Shown: positions 34,207 to 42,962 of the stretch, in pieces | Position numbering within the stretch: position 1 is the stretch's first letter | How the letters are laid out: every line of letters begins with the position of its first letter | NCBI RefSeq assembly: GCF_900112695.1 | Contig: NZ_FOMT01000006.1 | Location: 1-64,000, forward strand | Direction of reading: 5' to 3' | Length of the DNA: 64,000 bases | From: Paenibacillus catalpae | Lineage (GTDB): Bacteria; Bacillota; Bacilli; Paenibacillales; Paenibacillaceae | Notes under the pieces: generated by a model | Told to the model about the DNA's origin: nothing | Database searches by the model: none | What the model saw: only the letters and a program-made list of their open reading frames with translations | Made by a program: the position numbers and the translations under genes

Positions 34207-34560
34207 TCAGAACTTATATGATTGCTGTTCTGCCCAGTCGCCGATATACGGCAGCTTGAAGCGCTTGCCCTGGAGGGCAAGCAGCATCAGGGCAATCCAT
34301 AGAATAAAGCCAAGAGGTGTCAGAATCAGGCCGAGGAGCCAGCCAATGACGGGAATAAAGCCCAGGACGATATTGAGGACGATGAATATGACGGATATGG
34401 CGATGGACTGAAGAGCGTGGAATTTCACAAACCGGCTCTGTTTTTCCACGATCAGGAATATAATACCGGTAATAAAGCCTAGGAAATAAGCAAGCAGTCC
34501 TGCCACTTTAGGGTCTATACCTGTTGAGGAACGATCAGGTTCGAAGGAAGCACTGGACAT
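34207..34560 (-). CDS. DUF4870 family membrane protein
   Basis: A 117-residue protein with three hydrophobic segments and the DUF4870 pattern (VAGLLAYFLGFITGIIFLIV, KFHALQSIAISV). Function unknown. A good AGGATG ribosome site lies upstream. It is on the minus strand between two plus-strand genes. Confidence 0.88.
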   Translation of the reverse strand: MSSASFEPDRSSTGIDPKVAGLLAYFLGFITGIIFLIVEKQSRFVKFHALQSIAISVIFIVLNIVLGFIPVIGWLLGLILTPLGFILWIALMLLALQGKRFKLPYIGDWAEQQSYKF

Positions 34561-34681
34561 GAACGGAAATCATCCTTTCTATAATCGACTCTCTCGAGAA
34601 GATTGTATTCATGTCCGAAAAGTTATATGTCATAACGAAATTTATAGTGAATCTAAAGGAACGATTGGAGTTGAATGACGG

Positions 34682-35110
34682 ATGAATATTGCGTTTTTTC
34701 TGCTGCCTAAGCAGGAGGTTGTAACGGTAACGCAGGATGCAACGCTCAGGCAAACCCTCGAGAAGATGGAGCATCACCGCTATTCCGCGGTCCCGATCAT
34801 TAATGAAGAAGGCGGTTATGCGGGAACCGTAACCGAAGGTGATTTGCTCTGGTACATGAAGAACACGCCGGGTGTGAATTTTGAGAACGCCCATAAGGTG
34901 AAGCTGCAGGATGTGCCGCTTCGCATGATGAACCGTTCGGTTCGGATTGATGCAGATATGAAGGATTTAATTGACCTTTCGAAGGTGCAGAACTTTGTTC
35001 CTGTCGTGGATGACCGGGGTCATTTCATCGGTATTGTCCGCAGAAGCGAAATTATTGATTATTGCCAGTCCTTTATTCCAGGATCACCCACGATTGCTCT
35101 GGAAGCATAA
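34682..35110 (+). CDS. Stand-alone CBS-pair protein
   Basis: A 142-residue protein made of two CBS motifs: VTVTQDATLRQTLEKMEHHRYSAVP with a G-Y-A-G-T-V-T-E-G-D-L end, and VRIDADMKDLIDL with HFIGIVRRSEIIDY. CBS pairs bind adenosyl nucleotides. Small CBS proteins of this kind include c-di-AMP receptors, and the c-di-AMP phosphodiesterase gene gdpP begins 1.4 kb downstream; ligand identity is inference only. Confidence 0.88.
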   Translation: MNIAFFLLPKQEVVTVTQDATLRQTLEKMEHHRYSAVPIINEEGGYAGTVTEGDLLWYMKNTPGVNFENAHKVKLQDVPLRMMNRSVRIDADMKDLIDLSKVQNFVPVVDDRGHFIGIVRRSEIIDYCQSFIPGSPTIALEA

Positions 35111-35224
35111 GCACCCGGCATCACAAGAATATGACAACTCAGCATCTCCTCGGGTTTTCGTATACGGCCATATGTTCTAGGAGAATATATTTCCATATAC
35201 GGACTTAACTTCAGGAGGGGCTTC

Positions 35225-35356
35225 ATGAATAGGAATGAGCGCCAAAAAGACGGAGCCCGCAAACGGTACCGTCTTTTTGTTTTAATCTGGAACGTCGGCA
35301 TATACGGCGGACAGGTGCTATTGTTACACCAAACCCAATTAAGGGTAAGCAAATGA
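35225..35356 (+). CDS. Possible 43-residue small protein
   Basis: An ATG at 35225 with a good AGGAGGGG site 6 bases upstream opens 43 codons (MNRNERQKDGARKRYRLFVL, then IWNVGIYGGQVLLLHQ and a basic end). A basic N-terminus followed by a hydrophobic stretch would suit a small membrane peptide. Against it, a perfect 11-base inverted repeat that looks like a terminator lies inside the frame, and I recognise no family. Weak call. Confidence 0.3.
   Translation: MNRNERQKDGARKRYRLFVLIWNVGIYGGQVLLLHQTQLRVSK
35243..35279 (+). terminator. Terminator-like inverted repeat after the CBS gene
   Basis: CAAAAAGACGG and CCGTCTTTTTG are perfect complements around a 15-base loop. It is 132 bases after the CBS stop and would end that transcript, or it is part of the small frame at 35225. 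Confidence 0.6.
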
Positions 35357-35541
35357 TAGATGCGACCGTTCAGCCGTTATGAAGTGACAGCAGCCGGCGA
35401 CGCACGTTGGAGAGCAGGCTGAAAAACCGGCGCCCAATCAGCAATGGCGTGGCGTACAGCAGCTTTGACACATGCTACAGGAAGAGGCGGGCGGCAAGCG
35501 CTAAAGGATGTGCGTGATCTATTTTTCTTTTATGATATAAT
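35282..35541 (+). promoter_or_regulatory. Intergenic stretch before yybS, with extended -10 promoter
   Basis: About 230 bases without a supported gene, GC-rich from 35375 to 35510 with several short complementary segments, then a clear extended -10 TGATATAAT (35533-35541), 48 bases before the yybS start. No -35 of quality. The GC-rich part could be an RNA or a decayed gene; I cannot decide. Confidence 0.45.
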
Positions 35542-35589
35542 GGAGTGTGAATGTTTGTTTACTGATTATGTATGCAAGAGGTGAACGGC

Positions 35590-36501
35590 TTGAAAGGTAA
35601 GCCCAGTATGAAAGCAGTTTTATGGAGCGGTGCGTCTTTGCTTCTTATTTTGTCATTAGCAGTCCCGGTATTTAATATGCTGACGATTATGCTGCTGATG
35701 GTGCCTTACGTCATATTGTTTACGACGCTGTCAACGCGGTCCTTTTTACTGCATCTTGTACCGGTATGGATCATAGCGGCTGTTATACTGGGACCTTCGG
35801 TTCTCATTATCGCGTTATTTTTCTTGATCCCCGCCATGGTGATGGGGCAGATGTATCGGAAGCGGGCGTCAGCTCCGTATATACTAAGGCGCACAACGTT
35901 GACGATCCTGTTTTGTCTGCTGGCGGAGCTGCTTTTATTCGAAGGAGTTCTGAACCAATCGTTTATTGATCAAATTGGTGAATTTGTCCGCGCACTCGTG
36001 AGTGACCTTGAAACGGAGCATGTGCTTCCGAAGGAATGGGACAGCGACTATACGGAATCCCTCATCCGGGTTATGATCCATTCGATCCCGCAGGCGATTA
36101 TTCTGATTTCTTTCGTGTATGCGGTCATTACGCAATATTTTGCGCGCAAAATTCTGGCATCTTCAATCGAGGATATTCCCACCATGCCAAAAGCAAAGGA
36201 CTGGATGCTTCCGCGTATCATGGTCTTCTTCTATTTGGTGGTGTATATTCTGGAGATATTCGCAGACACGAGCAGCAGCTCCTTCTACTCCGTAGCGCTT
36301 ATGAATTTGGTGCCGCTCATGCGGTATGCGTTCACGATTCAGGCAATCGGATTTTTCTTCTACATTGCGCATCAACGAAAATGGAACAAGACGGTTCCGG
36401 TTATTATCGCCATTCCGCTTCTCATCTTCCCGCCGCTTAGTCTGATTGGCGTACTTGATGCTGCTTTTCCGATCCGTAAGTCGTTTTCGAAATCATCATA
36501 A
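35590..36501 (+). CDS. yybS: DUF2232 membrane protein YybS
   Basis: A 303-residue integral membrane protein with about eight hydrophobic segments, the YybS/DUF2232 family that precedes gdpP in Bacillaceae. Function unknown; possibly a transporter-like membrane partner. I use TTG 35590, with AGAGGTGA 5 bases upstream; an ATG 18 bases earlier is possible. It precedes gdpP by 20 bases. Confidence 0.9.
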   Translation: MKGKPSMKAVLWSGASLLLILSLAVPVFNMLTIMLLMVPYVILFTTLSTRSFLLHLVPVWIIAAVILGPSVLIIALFFLIPAMVMGQMYRKRASAPYILRRTTLTILFCLLAELLLFEGVLNQSFIDQIGEFVRALVSDLETEHVLPKEWDSDYTESLIRVMIHSIPQAIILISFVYAVITQYFARKILASSIEDIPTMPKAKDWMLPRIMVFFYLVVYILEIFADTSSSSFYSVALMNLVPLMRYAFTIQAIGFFFYIAHQRKWNKTVPVIIAIPLLIFPPLSLIGVLDAAFPIRKSFSKSS

Positions 36502-36521
36502 GCTATAGGAGCGAATAGGAA

Positions 36522-38483
36522 ATGCCGAAGTTTCTTGTCACGCGATGGCATGGCATGCATCAGGTCTGGTCTATCGCATTAATGGTTCTCATGACCGTTG
36601 TGCTCACTTGGTACTGGTGGGTGCTTGGAGCAATTGCGCTTCTTCTCACAATAGCCGCAGCGGTCTATACGGTGCTCGCGGAGCGGGCTTTCCGCAAAGA
36701 TCTAAAGTCGTATCTCGGGACGTTATCCTACCGGGTCAAAAAGGTCGGTAATGACGTTATTGGCGAGCTTCCGTTTGGCGTTATTTTGTACAATGAAGAT
36801 CGGACCATCGAATGGCATAATCCATACATTGCACAAATTGCGGGTCAGGAATCGGTGATCGGCTTGCCGCTCACGGAGCTGTTCCCGGCGTTGCAGCAGG
36901 TGAAGGACAAGGAAGGAACCGTTGAAGCGATGGTTGACGGACATGTCTACCAGCTGATCTTCAAGCAGAAGGAACGGATTCTGTACGTTCAGGACATTAC
37001 CCTGCTATGGCAGGTCAGCAAGCGCTACGATGAAGAAAAGCTTGCAATGGGTGTGGTTATGATCGACAGCCTGGAAGAAGTTACGCAAGGGATGGACGAC
37101 CATCAGCGAAGCTCGCTCCAGTCCAAGGTTACGACCGAGATTACAGAATGGGCGCAACGGTATCAGCTGTATCTGAAGCGGGTTACTTCGGACAGGTTCC
37201 TTCTGATTACCGATCAGAAGACGCTGAGGCAGCTGGAGCAATCCCGCTTTGTCATTCTGGATGAAGTGCGTGAGATGACCGCCGATCAGAAAATTCCGAT
37301 AACGCTCAGCATCGGCTTCGCGGCCGGAGCGGAAAGTATCGTTGAGCTTGGACAATGGGCACAGTCCAGTCTGGATATCGCCCTAGGGCGCGGCGGCGAC
37401 CAGGCATCGGTGAAGGTAGGCGGACGTCAGTCGTTCTATGGCGGCAAGAGCAACGCAGTAGAGAAACGTACCCGTGTCCGTGCACGTGTGGTTGCACATG
37501 CGCTTCGCGATTTGATTAAAGAGAGCGGCAATGTGGTCATTATGGGCCATAAGATGCCGGACATGGATGCAATAGGCGCAGCGATCGGTATTATGAAGGC
37601 AGCGCTGCTGTTCGGCAAGGAAGCTTATATCGTACTCGAGGGCATTAATCCTGCGATTCAGAAGATGATGGAGATGCTGCGGGAGGACGAGAAATTCGCG
37701 AAGCGGTTCATTACGCCGGAGCAGGCGCTTGGCATAACGGACAGCCGAACGCTGGCTGTAGTAGTTGATACGCATAAAGCGTCGATGGTGAAGGAACCGC
37801 GCATCTTGGCGCAAACGAATAAAATTGTAGTGGTTGACCACCACCGCCGCGGCGAAGAGTTTATCTCAACCGCGATTCTGGTCTATATGGAGCCGTATGC
37901 TTCCTCGACCTGCGAGCTTGTCACCGAGCTGCTGCAATATATTCACGACCGCGTTCTGCTGGATGTCCGTGAAGCAACGGCACTTCTTGCAGGCATTACG
38001 GTGGATACGAAGAACTTCTCGCTCCGAACCGGAGCCCGCACGTTTGACGCGGCATCGTTCCTGCGGCGCAACGGCGCGGATTCAACGATGATTCAGCGGA
38101 TGCTGAAGGAAGATCTCGAGGAGTACGTCCGCAAGGCGGAAATTATCAAGCATGCCGAAGTGTTCTACGATCATGTGGCGATTGCGGTGACGGAGCCGGG
38201 CCGGAAGGTTGCGCAGCTCCTCATCGCGCAGTCAGCCGATACGCTGCTGAACATGACCGATATATATGCTTCCTTTGTTATCGGGGAAAGGCCTGACGGG
38301 CTTATCGGCATAAGCGCCCGCTCGCTCGGGCATATGAATGTACAGGTTGTAATGGAACGAATGGGCGGCGGCGGTCACTTGACGAACGCGGCGGCTCAGC
38401 TGGAGGGCACCGTCCAGGAAGTGGCGGCCAAGCTGAAGGCAGTATTAGAACAAATTGAAGCGGAAGAGGGGTTATTCGAATGA
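36522..38483 (+). CDS. gdpP: Cyclic-di-AMP phosphodiesterase GdpP
   Basis: A 653-residue membrane phosphodiesterase that hydrolyses c-di-AMP. Order of parts: two N-terminal membrane helices (about 12-50), a PAS-like domain, a degenerate GGDEF domain (GRGGDQ motif, not the active GGDEF), and the DHH/DHHA1 phosphodiesterase with MGHKMPDMDAIG, VVVDTH, VVDHHRRG and the C-terminal GGGGHLTNAAA. It overlaps rplI by four bases, so the two are coupled, as in Bacillus. Confidence 0.97.
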   Translation: MPKFLVTRWHGMHQVWSIALMVLMTVVLTWYWWVLGAIALLLTIAAAVYTVLAERAFRKDLKSYLGTLSYRVKKVGNDVIGELPFGVILYNEDRTIEWHNPYIAQIAGQESVIGLPLTELFPALQQVKDKEGTVEAMVDGHVYQLIFKQKERILYVQDITLLWQVSKRYDEEKLAMGVVMIDSLEEVTQGMDDHQRSSLQSKVTTEITEWAQRYQLYLKRVTSDRFLLITDQKTLRQLEQSRFVILDEVREMTADQKIPITLSIGFAAGAESIVELGQWAQSSLDIALGRGGDQASVKVGGRQSFYGGKSNAVEKRTRVRARVVAHALRDLIKESGNVVIMGHKMPDMDAIGAAIGIMKAALLFGKEAYIVLEGINPAIQKMMEMLREDEKFAKRFITPEQALGITDSRTLAVVVDTHKASMVKEPRILAQTNKIVVVDHHRRGEEFISTAILVYMEPYASSTCELVTELLQYIHDRVLLDVREATALLAGITVDTKNFSLRTGARTFDAASFLRRNGADSTMIQRMLKEDLEEYVRKAEIIKHAEVFYDHVAIAVTEPGRKVAQLLIAQSADTLLNMTDIYASFVIGERPDGLIGISARSLGHMNVQVVMERMGGGGHLTNAAAQLEGTVQEVAAKLKAVLEQIEAEEGLFE

Positions 38484-38926
38484 AGGTTATTTTCTTGAAG
38501 GACGTTAAAGGCCAAGGCAAAAAAGGCGATGTAAAGGATCTGTCGGAAGGTTATGTACGTAATTTCCTGCTGCCGCAGGGACTTGCGAAGCCGGCATCAG
38601 ACGGCAATCTGAAGACACTGGAAGTACAGAACGCTTCGGAAGAGAAACGTAAAGCAAAGGAAAAAGCGGACGCGGTTGAGCTTGGCAAGCGGCTGGAAGA
38701 GCTGAAGATTGTCATTAAGGCGAAAGCAGGCGAAGGCGGCCGGTTGTTCGGCGCCATTACAAGCAAGCAAATTGCAGAAGCTCTGGCTTCGCAGGCAGGC
38801 GTCAAGATTGACAAACGAAAAATCGAGCTGGAAGATGCTATCCGTACTCTTGGGGTTACACAAGTATTGGTCAAGCTGCATGTTGATGTAAAATCGAAGC
38901 TTAGCGTACATGTAACGGAAGAATAA
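38480..38926 (+). CDS. rplI: 50S ribosomal protein L9
   Basis: A 148-residue L9: N-terminal MKVIFLKDVKGQGKKGDVKDLSEGYVRNFLLP, a long connecting helix rich in Glu/Lys, and a C-terminal rRNA-binding domain with GRLFGAITSKQIAE. The ATG overlaps the gdpP stop. Confidence 0.98.
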   Translation: MKVIFLKDVKGQGKKGDVKDLSEGYVRNFLLPQGLAKPASDGNLKTLEVQNASEEKRKAKEKADAVELGKRLEELKIVIKAKAGEGGRLFGAITSKQIAEALASQAGVKIDKRKIELEDAIRTLGVTQVLVKLHVDVKSKLSVHVTEE

Positions 38927-38957
38927 GAGTCCTCATCAAGCGTAATAGGGAAACAGG

Positions 38958-38988
38958 CAATGGCGATGTGAGAGCATCGCTATTGTTG
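38958..38988 (+). terminator. Weak terminator hairpin after rplI
   Basis: CAATGGCGATG pairs with CATCGCTATTG (one G-T pair), followed by TTGTG. The T-tract is weak. The remainder of the 257-base gap to dnaB shows nothing clear. Confidence 0.45.
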
Positions 38989-39183
38989 TGTCGGCAGATA
39001 AGCCGATGTTGGAACTTACCATAGCTTTAGGCGGCTTGCAACTGCTACACTGATCGTTGTAGCTTGTAATGGAACCGGATGGTATTTAGCGGCTTAGCAA
39101 TTTTTTATAAAATAGGAAAGTATACGAATGCTGCCCTCCATAGGAAGGCGCAGCCGTTTACGCTTGGGAGGGAGCATACAAGC

Positions 39184-40557
39184 ATGAGCATGAGTAGTAC
39201 GGAGCTGATGTTTGATCGGGTGCCGCCGCAGAACCTGGAGGCGGAGCAAGCCGTTATTGGCGCGATTCTGCTTCAGTCGGAGGCGCTGATCACCGCGATG
39301 GAGCGGCTGCGCAGCGAAGACTTTTATAGCGTTCCTCATCAACATATATATGAAGCGATGGTTGAGCTTGGCGAGAGCGGGCAGCCCGTCGATCTGATTA
39401 CGCTGACAGCCTTCCTGCAGGACAGGCAGCTGATTGAAGAAATCGGCGGCGTATCGTATTTGGCCAAGCTGGCAAGTGCGGTGCCAACCGCGGCGAACGT
39501 CGATTATTACGCACAGATCGTGGAAGAAAAGTCGATGCTCCGCCGGTTGATTCGGACGGCAACGAATATCGTATCCGACGGCTATGCCAATACGGATGAG
39601 GTTAGTATCCTTCTAAGCGATGCGGAACGAAAAATTCTTGAAATCTCGAACCGCCGTTCCAGCAGCGGCTTTATCTCCATCCGCGATGTGTTAATGGAAG
39701 TCTTCGAGAAGGTGGAGACGCTCTACAACACAAAGGGTGCAGGAACAACCGGCATTCCATCGGGATTCGTCGATCTGGACAAAATGACGGCAGGCTTCCA
39801 GCGAAGCGACTTGATCATTATCGCGGCCCGTCCTTCCGTAGGCAAGACGGCATTCGCGCTGAACATTGCTCAGAACGTTGGCGTCCGCGCCCGCGAGACC
39901 GTCGCGATCTTCTCGCTAGAGATGTCCGCGGCACAGCTGGTTCAGCGTATGGTCTGCGCCGAGTCGAACGTAGATGCGACGCGGATGCGTACTGGTCAGC
40001 TGGAAGGCGATGACTGGGAGAAGCTGACGATGGCGATTGGCGCCTTGTCGGAGGCCAACATTTTTATCGATGATACGCCAGGTATTACAGTTGCCGATAT
40101 CCGGGCGAAATGCCGCCGTCTGAAGAAGGAAAAAGGCCTTGGCATGATTCTGATCGATTACTTGCAGCTTATTCAAGGCCGCGGTAAAGCTGGCGAGAAC
40201 CGTCAGCAGGAAGTATCGGAAATTTCACGTACTCTGAAACAAATCGCCCGTGAGCTCGAAGTGCCGGTTATCGCCCTGTCGCAGCTTAGCCGTGGTGTCG
40301 AGCAGCGTCAGGACAAGCGTCCGATGATGTCCGACCTTCGGGAATCGGGTTCGATCGAGCAGGATGCCGACATCGTAGGCTTCCTGTACCGGGATGATTA
40401 CTACGACAAGGAATCCGAGAAGAAGAACATTATCGAGATCATTCTTGCCAAACAGCGGAACGGCCCGGTCGGTACGGTCGAGCTGGTCTTCCTGAAAAAT
40501 TTCAATAAATTCGTAAGTTTAGACAGAACCCATGAGGACCCATCACAGGCATCATAA
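39184..40557 (+). CDS. dnaB: Replicative DNA helicase DnaB
   Basis: A 457-residue hexameric 5'-3' helicase (called DnaC in Bacillus subtilis). N-terminal primase-interacting domain with RVPPQNLEAEQAVIGAIL, then a RecA-like motor with Walker A ARPSVGKTAF, LIDYLQLI and DLRESGSIEQDAD. I start at ATG 39184 with GGGAGGGAG 9 bases upstream; an open extension to 39079 has no ribosome site. Confidence 0.97.
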   Translation: MSMSSTELMFDRVPPQNLEAEQAVIGAILLQSEALITAMERLRSEDFYSVPHQHIYEAMVELGESGQPVDLITLTAFLQDRQLIEEIGGVSYLAKLASAVPTAANVDYYAQIVEEKSMLRRLIRTATNIVSDGYANTDEVSILLSDAERKILEISNRRSSSGFISIRDVLMEVFEKVETLYNTKGAGTTGIPSGFVDLDKMTAGFQRSDLIIIAARPSVGKTAFALNIAQNVGVRARETVAIFSLEMSAAQLVQRMVCAESNVDATRMRTGQLEGDDWEKLTMAIGALSEANIFIDDTPGITVADIRAKCRRLKKEKGLGMILIDYLQLIQGRGKAGENRQQEVSEISRTLKQIARELEVPVIALSQLSRGVEQRQDKRPMMSDLRESGSIEQDADIVGFLYRDDYYDKESEKKNIIEIILAKQRNGPVGTVELVFLKNFNKFVSLDRTHEDPSQAS

Positions 40558-40567
40558 CTTTTGTATA

Positions 40568-40611
40568 ATATCCGAACGATTGTATGGGCGACTGTGCAAT
40601 TGTTCGTTTTT
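40568..40611 (+). promoter_or_regulatory. Paired PurR boxes (and possible dnaB terminator) upstream of purA
   Basis: ATATCCGAACGAT (40568-40580) and, inverted, ATTGTTCGTTTTT (40599-40611) each match the PurR-box consensus AWWWCCGAACWWT at 12 of 13 positions. Relative to the predicted purA start they sit at about -82 and -51, as in Bacillus pur operons. The same arms also form a hairpin followed by six T residues, so it may terminate dnaB too. Confidence 0.7.
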
Positions 40612-40614
40612 TGT

Positions 40615-40643
40615 TTGACTTCTCTATACGGGACTGATACACT
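40615..40643 (+). promoter_or_regulatory. purA promoter
   Basis: TTGACT (40615-40620), 17-base spacer, TACACT (40638-40643), just downstream of the PurR boxes. The leader is about 105 bases and ends with a hairpin (40713-40740) that reaches the ribosome site. Confidence 0.65.
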
Positions 40644-40712
40644 GTTATTGCTGTCTTTTATGCAATCGGTAGCATTTCTGAGTAAGAAGCGCGGATCCGG
40701 TTAATGCTAAGA

Positions 40713-40740
40713 CGGTAATTTTCGGTGTGCAAAATCACCG
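40713..40740 (+). other. purA leader stem-loop with two competing pairings
   Basis: CGGTAATTTT (40713-40722) can pair with AAAATCACCG (40731-40740), one mismatch, or CGGTG (40723-40727) with CACCG (40736-40740). Both end just before the GGGGG ribosome site of purA. A regulatory role is only a possibility. Confidence 0.4.
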
Positions 40741-40755
40741 GACGGGGGTATGATT

Positions 40756-42042
40756 ATGTCTACGGTTGTTGTTGTCGGTACGCAGTGGGGAGACGAAGGG
40801 AAAGGCAAAATTACCGATTACTTGGCGGACGGAGCCGACGTCGTCGCTCGCTATCAAGGTGGTAACAATGCCGGACACACTATTCTCATTGACAACAAAA
40901 AGTACAAATTGACGATGATTCCATCGGGTATTTTTAACCAAAATAAAACTTGCGTCATCGGTAACGGGATGGTTATTAACCCGCAAGCGCTGATTGACGA
41001 AATTAACTATATTCATGACAACGGGTTCTCGAGCGACAATCTGAAAATCAGTGACCGCGCCCATGTCATTATGCCTTACCATCTCGTGCTGGACGGCCTG
41101 GAAGAGGACCGCAAAGGCGATAACAAAATCGGTACAACGCGTAAAGGCATTGGCCCGTGCTACATGGACAAAGCTGCCCGTAACGGGATCCGTATCGCGG
41201 ACCTTCTGGATGCAGAAGAGTTCACAGAGAAAACCCGCCGCCTTGTCGTGGAGAAAAACCAAGTGATTCAGCAAGTATACGGCGGAGAGCCGCTCGATGC
41301 GGAGTCCATTATCGCGGAATACTTAGGCTACGCCGAGACGCTTCGTCCTTACGTGACGGATACTTCCGTTGTTCTGAACGATGCGATTGATGCGAACAAG
41401 AAAGTTCTGTTCGAGGGCGCTCAAGGCGTTATGCTTGATATTGACCAAGGTACTTATCCTTTCGTTACTTCTTCCAACCCATCGGCTGGCGGCGTATGTA
41501 TCGGTTCCGGCGTAGGTCCGTCGAAAATCCAGCAGGTTATCGGTGTAGCGAAGGCTTACACAACCCGCGTAGGCGACGGTCCGTTCCCAACTGAGCAAAT
41601 TAACGAAATCGGCGATCTGATCCGTGATAAAGGCCACGAGTATGGAACGGTTACCGGCCGTCCGCGCCGCGTTGGCTGGTTTGACAGCGTCGTTGTCCGC
41701 CATGCACGCCGTGTCAGCGGTATTACGGGTCTGTCCCTTAACTCGCTGGACGTACTCAGCGGTCTTGAGACGGTAAAGATCTGTACAGCTTACAAATACC
41801 GCGGCGAAGTAATCGAGCATTATCCTGCAAGCCTTAAGATGCTGGCAGAATGCGAAGCGGTTTATGAAGAAATGCCGGGCTGGAGCGAAGATATTACAGG
41901 AGCGAAGAAGCTGGAAGATCTGCCGGTGAACACGCTGAACTACCTGAACCGTGTATCCGAGCTGACTGGCATTCCAATTGCGATCTTCTCGGTAGGACGT
42001 AACCGCGAGCAAACGAATCCGGTTCGCGCAATCTACGAATAG
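40756..42042 (+). CDS. purA: Adenylosuccinate synthetase
   Basis: A 428-residue enzyme joining aspartate to IMP with GTP in AMP synthesis. N-terminal VVVVGTQWGDEGKGKITDYL carries the GTP loop and catalytic Asp; GNNAGHTI and EGAQGVMLDIDQGTYPFVTSS follow. I choose ATG 40756 (MSTVVVVG, as in Bacillus); an ATG two codons earlier is the alternative. A terminator follows. Confidence 0.98.
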   Translation: MSTVVVVGTQWGDEGKGKITDYLADGADVVARYQGGNNAGHTILIDNKKYKLTMIPSGIFNQNKTCVIGNGMVINPQALIDEINYIHDNGFSSDNLKISDRAHVIMPYHLVLDGLEEDRKGDNKIGTTRKGIGPCYMDKAARNGIRIADLLDAEEFTEKTRRLVVEKNQVIQQVYGGEPLDAESIIAEYLGYAETLRPYVTDTSVVLNDAIDANKKVLFEGAQGVMLDIDQGTYPFVTSSNPSAGGVCIGSGVGPSKIQQVIGVAKAYTTRVGDGPFPTEQINEIGDLIRDKGHEYGTVTGRPRRVGWFDSVVVRHARRVSGITGLSLNSLDVLSGLETVKICTAYKYRGEVIEHYPASLKMLAECEAVYEEMPGWSEDITGAKKLEDLPVNTLNYLNRVSELTGIPIAIFSVGRNREQTNPVRAIYE

Positions 42043-42057
42043 AATATGATCTTAAAT

Positions 42058-42098
42058 GAGGATAGTCCAAGGCAGAAGTGCCCGGGCTATCCTCTTTT
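42058..42098 (+). terminator. purA terminator
   Basis: GAGGATAG and CTATCCTC pair (42058-42065 with 42087-42094) with further pairing inside, followed by TTTT, 15 bases after the purA stop. Confidence 0.75.
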
Positions 42099-42172
42099 CT
42101 CGTTTTCATAGGAATGCTCTCCCTATTCTTTGACCATAATGGTAGATAGCAGAAGGAAAGGGATGAGCGTAA

Positions 42173-42859
42173 ATGTGGTTAAAAGCAGCCGTATGGATCG
42201 CGAAAATCATAGCGGCGGGACTCATCGTCAGCTTTCTCTCCATATGGACAACCGGCTATATTGTTAGTAGTTATGTGGAGACGCTGCTGAAGCAGTATAA
42301 TATGCCGCTGGAGGTACAGCCGATGGCCATGTCCGGCGTATGGGGCAAGCTGTGGGGCGTTGAGCCGGTCCAGAAGGATGATACCGAGAAAACAGGAACG
42401 GACGAAGCCGGGGACGATGATAAGGTTGCGGTGGATGCCTTTGGCGACCAGCCGTCTAACCCGCCGCTTACGGATATTGGCGTTGGCGGAGGTACGAAGG
42501 CGGAAGGCGGCACAAGCGGACAGTCGGGGGAATCAGGCACGAGTACGGGGACGACGGAAGGTACAACGGAAGGCAGTGCCCAAACGGATGATGATGAAGC
42601 GCCTTCGATTGACGGGTCCGAAACAGCCATTACGACTGACGATTTGAACGAAATGAAGGGCCAGTTGAGTGATGCCGATAAGGATCAATTGTTCGGATTA
42701 TTAATGAGCAAACTGCCGCAGGAAGCGTTGCAAACGATCTCCGGATATATGGAGAACGGACTGACAGACGAGGAGCTTACGCAGGTTCAGCAGCTGATGG
42801 CGCAGTATTTGGACCGCGACCAATATGAACAAATGATGGCAATTCTGAAAAAATATTAA
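42173..42859 (+). CDS. Single-pass membrane protein of unknown function
   Basis: A 228-residue protein I do not recognise. One N-terminal membrane helix (about 5-30), a long low-complexity outer segment rich in Asp, Gly, Thr, Glu and Ser (about 65-155), and a helical C-terminal domain of about 70 residues (LSDADKDQLFGLLMSKLPQ, then MENGLTDEELTQVQQLM). An AGGAAAGGGATGAG site precedes the ATG. It lies between purA and the M23 peptidase gene; its length and composition suggest an extracytoplasmic domain on a flexible tether. Confidence 0.75.
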   Translation: MWLKAAVWIAKIIAAGLIVSFLSIWTTGYIVSSYVETLLKQYNMPLEVQPMAMSGVWGKLWGVEPVQKDDTEKTGTDEAGDDDKVAVDAFGDQPSNPPLTDIGVGGGTKAEGGTSGQSGESGTSTGTTEGTTEGSAQTDDDEAPSIDGSETAITTDDLNEMKGQLSDADKDQLFGLLMSKLPQEALQTISGYMENGLTDEELTQVQQLMAQYLDRDQYEQMMAILKKY

Positions 42860-42868
42860 TTTCGACTC

Positions 42869-42962
42869 TTGACAGGAATGGTTGCCGCGTTTATTAACCA
42901 TATGTTAAAGTATTAGGCGAGTGATCCGACAGGACATTCGTCTTTTTTCATGTCGGAACTCG
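42869..42962 (+). promoter_or_regulatory. Promoter and long leader hairpin of the M23 peptidase gene
   Basis: TTGACA (42869-42874), 17-base spacer, TATTAA (42892-42897). The leader folds as CGAGT-CCGACA paired with TGTCGG-ACTCG (about 42918-42962), with a U-rich internal loop. The gene starts 37 bases later. Confidence 0.65.
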
